Shown in pieces: positions 5,987 to 10,374 of a stretch of DNA of 10,374 bases (positions within the stretch are counted from its first letter, which is position 1; the number at the start of each line of letters is the position of its first letter). The notes under the pieces were generated by a model that saw only the letters and a list, made by a program, of their open reading frames with translations, did no database searches and was not told the DNA's origin. The position numbers and the translations under genes are program-made. The stretch is from the NCBI GenBank assembly GCA_012961745.1, contig DTYT01000181.1:1-10374 (forward strand). Reading direction: 5' to 3'. The DNA is from Kiritimatiellia bacterium. GTDB lineage: Bacteria > Verrucomicrobiota > Kiritimatiellia > B70-G9.

Positions 5987-6934
5987 GTGTCCGATCTGGC
6001 GGTAAAGGCGTGGCGGATTGTTTCCTTATGGGTTGAGCAGACCCTCGGCGTGCCCCCGGCCGTACTGGCCAAGCTGCTGTGGAGCCTGGTGGCCGGAGTC
6101 GCCTTTTTGATACTGCGGTGGATCATCGGTAACGTGACCGAACGGCGTATTTCCGAGACCGCGCGGCGCTATATCGTGCTCAAGACGGTCAATTACCTCC
6201 TGGGGTTTCTCCTGCTCATCGTGATGGTGAGGATCTGGTTGGGGGGCGTGAGCGGGCTGGCGGCGTACTTCGGTATAGTGTCCGCAGGACTGGCGATCGC
6301 GCTGCAGGATCCCCTTACCAATATCGCCGGATGGATTTTCATTACCATGCGCAAACCGTTCGTTCTGGGAGACCGGGTGCAGATCGGGACGCATTCCGGG
6401 GATGTGGTGGACATCGGGCTGTTCCAGTTTTCCATAGTCGAGGTGGGGAACTGGGTCGGAGGGGAGCAGTCCACCGGAAGATTGATCCACCTGCCGAACG
6501 CATCCGTATTCCGTGAGGCGATCGCCAACTATACCCAGGGTTTCAATTTCATCTGGAACGAGGTCGCTGTAACGGTGACATTCGAGAGCAACTGGAGAAG
6601 GGCCAAGGAGTTGCTGACCGAAATAGGCCAGCGCTACACGGCGATCAAGAGCGAACACGCGGCCGAACAGGTGCGGCGGGCGACAAGTAAGTTTCTGATC
6701 TACTTTCAGCATCTCACCCCCATTGTGTGGACTTCGGTCATTGATTACGGGGTCCAGTTGACCATTCGTTATCTCTGCCATCCCCGACAAAGGAGGTCTT
6801 CGGAGAGCGCCATCTGGGAAGCCGTCCTGGAGGAGTTTTCCAAATGTCCGGATGTTGACTTTGCCTACCCGACACAGCGCTTCTTCGACAATGTCCGGGA
6901 AGGCAAACGCGGGCTGCGTCCCGACCGCAGTTGA
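5987..6934 (+). CDS. MscS-family mechanosensitive ion channel
   Basis: Inner-membrane channel that opens under membrane tension to release solutes during hypo-osmotic shock. The 315-residue protein has hydrophobic spans near 27-48 and 68-85, then the pore-lining helix 88-116 rich in Gly and Ala (YFGIVSAGLAIALQDPLTNIAG is its core, followed by GWIFITMRKPF). The beta domain follows: FVLGDRVQIG (125-134), GDVVDIG and LIHLPNASV (166-174), then a cytoplasmic alpha/beta domain to about residue 300. This is the three-helix MscS layout, about 30 residues longer than Escherichia coli MscS. The start is GTG at 5987, with AAAAAGG at 5974-5980 spaced 6 nt. The glycerate kinase gene follows after 26 nt and is probably co-transcribed; I see no functional link. 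Confidence 0.92.
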   Translation: MSDLAVKAWRIVSLWVEQTLGVPPAVLAKLLWSLVAGVAFLILRWIIGNVTERRISETARRYIVLKTVNYLLGFLLLIVMVRIWLGGVSGLAAYFGIVSAGLAIALQDPLTNIAGWIFITMRKPFVLGDRVQIGTHSGDVVDIGLFQFSIVEVGNWVGGEQSTGRLIHLPNASVFREAIANYTQGFNFIWNEVAVTVTFESNWRRAKELLTEIGQRYTAIKSEHAAEQVRRATSKFLIYFQHLTPIVWTSVIDYGVQLTIRYLCHPRQRRSSESAIWEAVLEEFSKCPDVDFAYPTQRFFDNVREGKRGLRPDRS

Positions 6935-6960
6935 GGCCTGCCGCAGCTGTGGCTTCGGAA

Positions 6961-8100
6961 ATGAAAATACTCATCTGCATGGATTCATTCAAGGGGAACA
7001 TGAGCGCCTCCCAGGCTTGTTCGCTAGTCGCTGACGGTCTGCGGCGTTCATTGCCCGGAGCGGAGCTGGTAATCGTCCCGGTGGGGGACGGCGGCGAAGG
7101 TACCGCCGACGCGATCGGAGGGGCCTTGGGCGGACAGTGGGTCGAGCGGAAGGTGACCGGGCCGCTGCCGGATCGGAGAGTCGCCTCACGGTGGATGCGT
7201 TTGAATCGTTCGGGACGGGTGGAGGCGGTGGTGGAAATGGCGCAGGCCAGCGGGATGGCACTGTTGCGCCGCGACGAGCTGAATCCCCTGCGGACCACCA
7301 CCCGGGGAACGGGGGAACTCATGGATCACGCCCGCCGCTGCGGGGCCGGCCGGATATACCTGGGGGTCGGGGGGAGCGCCACGGTGGATTGCGGCACCGG
7401 TGCGGCCGCCGCCCTGGGATGGCGGTTCCGGGATGAAAGGGGGCAGGAGGTTCCCCCGTGCGGGGGAAACCTGCTTCGAATGAGGCGCATCGTTCCGCCG
7501 CCGGAGATGGATCTGCCTCCGGTGGTGGTGCTCTGTGACGTGGACAACCCCTTGTGCGGACCGCGGGGAGCCGCGCGCGTGTTCGCCCCCCAGAAGGGCG
7601 CCGATCCGGCGATGGTCGAGACGCTGGAAGACGGGCTGGAACACATGGCTGCCTTGATCCGGCGGGAGCTGGGGGTGGATGTGCGCGATATGCCGGGGGC
7701 CGGCGCCGCCGGCGGACTCGCTGCGGGGGCGGTGGCCTTCATGGGCGCGGAGTTGGCTTCGGGCATTGACACCGTGATCCGTATCACCCGTCTTGACGAG
7801 TATGCCCGGGAAGCGGACTGGATAGTAACCGGGGAGGGCAGCTTCGATGAGCAGTCCCTGATGGGAAAAGTTGTCAGTGGTATCGTGCGACTGGCACGAC
7901 GTCACGGGGTTGCGGTGGCAGTGATCGCCGGTCGCGTCGGCATCACCCGGGGGAAATGTCCCCAGGATATCCGATACGTATTGGCCCTTTCGACGCCCGG
8001 GGAGGACCAGGCGGCCGCCATTTCGGAGTCCGCCGTGCGACTGGTCCGCGCCGCAGAGAAACTGGGCCGTACCATCCGGGGAGAATATCCTACCGGATAA
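6961..8100 (+). CDS. Glycerate 2-kinase (GlxK/GarK family)
   Basis: Cytoplasmic kinase that phosphorylates D-glycerate with ATP, normally to 2-phosphoglycerate, feeding photorespiratory, serine or sugar-acid breakdown products into glycolysis. The 379 residues cover the whole family length. Signatures are MKILICMDSFKGNMSA at the N-terminus (DSFKG at 8-12), PVGDGGEGTADA (40-51), GVGGSATVDCGTG (135-147), CDVDNPLCGPRGAARVFAPQ (192-211), PGAGAAGGL (245-253) and TGEGSFDEQSLMGKV (290-304). I start it at ATG 6961, since family members begin right there with MKI. A TTG at 6931 overlapping the channel stop would add ten residues. No strong ribosome binding site precedes either. Its 3' end overlaps the convergent GT2 gene by 11 bp. 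Confidence 0.95.
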   Translation: MKILICMDSFKGNMSASQACSLVADGLRRSLPGAELVIVPVGDGGEGTADAIGGALGGQWVERKVTGPLPDRRVASRWMRLNRSGRVEAVVEMAQASGMALLRRDELNPLRTTTRGTGELMDHARRCGAGRIYLGVGGSATVDCGTGAAAALGWRFRDERGQEVPPCGGNLLRMRRIVPPPEMDLPPVVVLCDVDNPLCGPRGAARVFAPQKGADPAMVETLEDGLEHMAALIRRELGVDVRDMPGAGAAGGLAAGAVAFMGAELASGIDTVIRITRLDEYAREADWIVTGEGSFDEQSLMGKVVSGIVRLARRHGVAVAVIAGRVGITRGKCPQDIRYVLALSTPGEDQAAAISESAVRLVRAAEKLGRTIRGEYPTG

Positions 8101-8893
8101 GCCGGTCCGGGTGCGGTGATTCGGAGCCGGCGACGGGGGCCGCCGGACCCGCGGCTCCGGGCAGCGGCGGCCGGGTCCCGAGATAACGACGGCGGTACCA
8201 CCAGAAGCCGAACAGGTCCAGCAGGGTGCGGGGCAGGCGGCGCAGATTGCTGTACTTGGAGCGTCCGTAACGGCGTGCGCGGTGACGCACCGGCACCTGC
8301 CTCATGCGGCGACCGTGAAGTGCAAACCATGCGGGCATGAAACGGTGGACTCCGTCAAGTGGGGGGAGGTCGCCGATCAGCTCCCGGCGGAAGATCTTCA
8401 GCGTGCAGCCGGTATCCCGGGCGCCGTCCCGTGTGATCGCATTGCGCACCCGGTTGGCCACTTGCGAGGCCAGCCGCCGCGACCACACATCCCGGCGCTG
8501 GGCACGGTACCCGAGCACGCAGTCCACGTCCGCGATTTCAGACACCAGGCGGGGCAGGTCGGCCGGGTCGTTCTGCAGGTCTCCGTCAAGCATGGCGATC
8601 AGGTCCCCGCGGGATGAACGCAAGCCCTCCAGCAGCGCGGCGCTCTGCCCCCGGTTGGGTTGATAGGAAACGGTGCGCACGAAGGGGAACCGGCTCGCGG
8701 CTTCCGCCATGCGCTGCGGGGTCCGGTCGGTGCTTCCATCGTCAACCAGAATCAGTTCCAGGGGGGGGAGCCTTGCGGCCACCGCGGCGATTTCCTCTAC
8801 CAGCGGGAGGACGTTCTCCTCCTCGTTGTAGAGGGGCACGACGATAGAAAGCGACCCACCGGCCATGCTGCGCATGTTTGTTTGCTCTATCAT
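8090..8893 (-). CDS. GT2 glycosyltransferase, polyprenyl-phosphate sugar synthase-like
   Basis: Family-2 glycosyltransferase of the DPM1/GtrB/ArnC group, which moves a sugar from a nucleotide donor to a polyprenyl phosphate on the inner face of the membrane. Motifs: IVVPLYNEEENV (17-28), LVDDGSTDRT (49-58), NRGQSAALLEG (80-90), MLDGDLQNDPADLP (101-114, DxD-type metal site), DTGCTLKIFRRE (160-171) and RYGRSKYSNLRRL (208-220). After RTLLDLFGFWW the protein ends in about 30 Pro/Ala/Arg-rich residues. The two C-terminal membrane helices of GtrB-type relatives are absent, so it is probably peripheral. The start is ATG at 8893 with AGGAG about 5 nt upstream, overlapping the preceding GT-C gene as ATGA. 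Which sugar it uses cannot be told. Confidence 0.92.
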   Translation of the reverse strand: MIEQTNMRSMAGGSLSIVVPLYNEEENVLPLVEEIAAVAARLPPLELILVDDGSTDRTPQRMAEAASRFPFVRTVSYQPNRGQSAALLEGLRSSRGDLIAMLDGDLQNDPADLPRLVSEIADVDCVLGYRAQRRDVWSRRLASQVANRVRNAITRDGARDTGCTLKIFRRELIGDLPPLDGVHRFMPAWFALHGRRMRQVPVRHRARRYGRSKYSNLRRLPRTLLDLFGFWWYRRRYLGTRPPLPGAAGPAAPVAGSESPHPDRLIR

Positions 8894-10374
8894 GGGGCTC
8901 CTGCTTCACCAAGACGGACCCGCCCGATCGCCAAAGCGGCCTCGGGTGCGTCCTGGGTCGCGGTGGTATCGAACTGCAAGACGGATTCTCCCGGCGGAAG
9001 GATTATCTCCGGTAGTGCGACCGCGGTGGGGGAGGGCGGTATTTCGCGGTCCCTGACCAGCCATCGGTCGTCGTGGCGGACACTGAGGAGGCAGCCCCGG
9101 GGCACGCCCACTGCGAGCAGCGAGACACTACTACGGATATCCCCGGTGGAAACGTTGCCCAGTCGGAGTTTGGCGGATCCCCGGCTTATGATCCAGTGGT
9201 TGAACCCGCGGTCCCGGGCGTAACGCCACCCGCTGTCGAAGAGATGGTATATTCGCCGGCGGTTGTTGCGGGCCAACCTCGGAAGATCCTGCCGGAGATT
9301 ATAGGAAATCAGGACCCTGTGGGCATTGGTGGCGTTGTACTGGGTGTCCCCCAATGGATTGGTCTTCCACCTTGTGAGTAGATCAAACCAGGGGTCGTGG
9401 AGCCATACGCTGCGGGTAAACAGTTGTTTTCGAGGGATGAAATCCTCCGCCACTTCGGGACACAGCAGATCGCGCGGTGCGATCTCGATGAAGTATATGG
9501 TTGGAAATTGCGAGAATAGACGCCGGGCGCGCTCCGCGGCCCGCACCTGCAGGTGTTCCTCCTTGGAGCTCCAGAAAGCCACCGCGGTTCCGGTCCGGCC
9601 GGGGGTGGGATAGGTCTGGGGCACGCCCCGCAAATCGTACAGATTGAGGAATGCGTATGTGCTCCCCTCCGGCGTGCGGGTGTTTATCCAGCGGGCGATC
9701 CCCTTGTAATTGGCGTAACCGCGGCATTCCAGCCGGCAGATGGCCCACAGGAAGGGTGCCGACCAGGCCAGCAGCGCGGCTACCATGACGGACCGGGTCA
9801 TCAGCCGCGGCCGGCCTTCCTTCACCCTGTGTTCCAGGGCCGCCAGTCCCAGGGCGGCGGGAAGCAGCAGCCCGGGGAGCAAAGGACTGTAGTAGCGGAT
9901 CTCGAATCGGCTTACCCTGAGCATCCAGCTCTGCAGCGCGAAGTAGGCCGACGTCTGCAGGAGGATCAGGAGGACCGGCCAGCGGTAGACCCGGTCACGG
10001 CGGGTCAGCCCGCAGACCAAGCCGCCTCCCCACGCCAGACCGAAAAGCAGCCGGGCCGGGAGTCCCTCGCCCCATCCCATTCTGCCCCACAGGGCGGGAA
10101 TGACCGCCGGGGAGAACCGTCGGGCGATATCGCTTTCGGTGACGGTGAATCCGCCCCCCAGCAGCTTCAGCAGAAAGGGCAGAAAGAGGACGTAGGGGGC
10201 CCCCAGCGTTACCGCCCAGGCGGCCGCCAAGGAACGCCTGCGCAGGAACCGACCGCGGTCTATCCCCAGCAGCAGGATCCCCAGCAGTCCGGTGAGCGGC
10301 GCCAGGAAGAGGAGACCGGAGAGGTGTGCCTGCAGCAGAGCCGCGGAACTGGCTGCATAGGCAACCGCCGTCAC
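8890..10374 (-). CDS. GT-C (GT39/ArnT-like) membrane glycosyltransferase, C-terminal part
   Basis: The frame is open to the right edge; the first codon there happens to be GTG, but the true N-terminus, with the catalytic acidic loop of GT-C enzymes, lies outside. The visible 494 residues show about six membrane spans (roughly 12-38, 49-75, 105-123, 130-152, 161-180 and 192-215). They include RYYSPLLPGLLLPAALGLAAL, a pattern common in GT39/GT83-type enzymes. A soluble region of about 280 residues follows, starting YANYKGIARWINTRTPEG, as in family members with a periplasmic domain; its end looks beta-rich. Such enzymes transfer a sugar from a polyprenyl phosphate carrier to a protein or lipid outside the cytoplasm. 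The overlapping GT2 gene could make that donor. The acceptor and exact family are not determined. Confidence 0.75.
   Translation of the reverse strand: MTAVAYAASSAALLQAHLSGLLFLAPLTGLLGILLLGIDRGRFLRRRSLAAAWAVTLGAPYVLFLPFLLKLLGGGFTVTESDIARRFSPAVIPALWGRMGWGEGLPARLLFGLAWGGGLVCGLTRRDRVYRWPVLLILLQTSAYFALQSWMLRVSRFEIRYYSPLLPGLLLPAALGLAALEHRVKEGRPRLMTRSVMVAALLAWSAPFLWAICRLECRGYANYKGIARWINTRTPEGSTYAFLNLYDLRGVPQTYPTPGRTGTAVAFWSSKEEHLQVRAAERARRLFSQFPTIYFIEIAPRDLLCPEVAEDFIPRKQLFTRSVWLHDPWFDLLTRWKTNPLGDTQYNATNAHRVLISYNLRQDLPRLARNNRRRIYHLFDSGWRYARDRGFNHWIISRGSAKLRLGNVSTGDIRSSVSLLAVGVPRGCLLSVRHDDRWLVRDREIPPSPTAVALPEIILPPGESVLQFDTTATQDAPEAALAIGRVRLGEAGAP

Noticed and set aside
5752..6126. Minus-strand frame of 124 codons across the gap before the MscS gene
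   Set aside because: It runs through the promoter-like region and antisense to the channel N-terminus, and the composition is not protein-like.
6026..6790. Minus-strand frame of 254 codons opposite the MscS gene
   Set aside because: It is antisense to a well-supported channel gene, with low-complexity His/Pro/Asp-rich translation and no recognisable motif.
7186..7905. Minus-strand frames opposite glycerate kinase
   Set aside because: They are Pro/Arg/Ser-rich shadows of a gene whose own motifs are complete.

Overview
This window is about 10.4 kb of densely packed, GC-rich bacterial DNA. It looks chromosomal: conserved housekeeping and bioenergetic genes, with no integrase, transposase, plasmid gene, CRISPR array or RNA gene that I can see. 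The Rnf gene order (C-D-G-E-A-B) and a RseC-like gene in front point to an anaerobic or facultatively anaerobic bacterium outside the gammaproteobacteria, where the order is usually A-B-C-D-G-E. A signal-peptide-like leader on one protein and the polyprenyl-phosphate-type sugar transferases would fit a Gram-negative cell, possibly of the PVC superphylum (Kiritimatiellota-like). That placement is a guess. About half of the genes start with GTG.

Left part (1 to about 4640, minus strand): an operon for the Rnf ion-translocating ferredoxin:NAD+ oxidoreductase. In transcription order it holds a very small RseC-like membrane protein, rnfC, rnfD, rnfG, rnfE, rnfA, and the first 20 codons of rnfB, which runs off the left edge. 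Five of the six junctions are 4-base ATGA or GTGA overlaps, so the subunits are probably translationally coupled. RnfC carries two 4Fe-4S motifs, RnfG and RnfD each carry a covalent-FMN threonine motif, and RnfA and RnfE carry the paired cysteines of the membrane Fe-S site. RnfE has three additional cysteines in its most conserved segment, which is the strongest oddity in the window.

Middle (4814 to 5752, minus strand): two unrecognised genes upstream of the Rnf operon and in the same direction. One encodes a probable secreted or lipoprotein of 188 residues with a beta-sandwich-like body. The other encodes a small charged helical protein of about 90 residues. The 5753-5986 gap holds divergent promoter-like elements.

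Right part: on the plus strand, a MscS-type mechanosensitive channel (5987-6934) is followed closely by a glycerate 2-kinase (6961-8100). Convergent to these, on the minus strand, are a polytopic GT-C glycosyltransferase (its N-terminus is off the right edge) and a GT2 polyprenyl-phosphate-sugar-synthase-like enzyme, joined by an ATGA overlap. They probably act in sequence: GT2 loads a sugar onto a lipid phosphate and the GT-C enzyme transfers it on the outer face of the membrane. The GT2 gene and the kinase gene overlap tail to tail by 11 bp.
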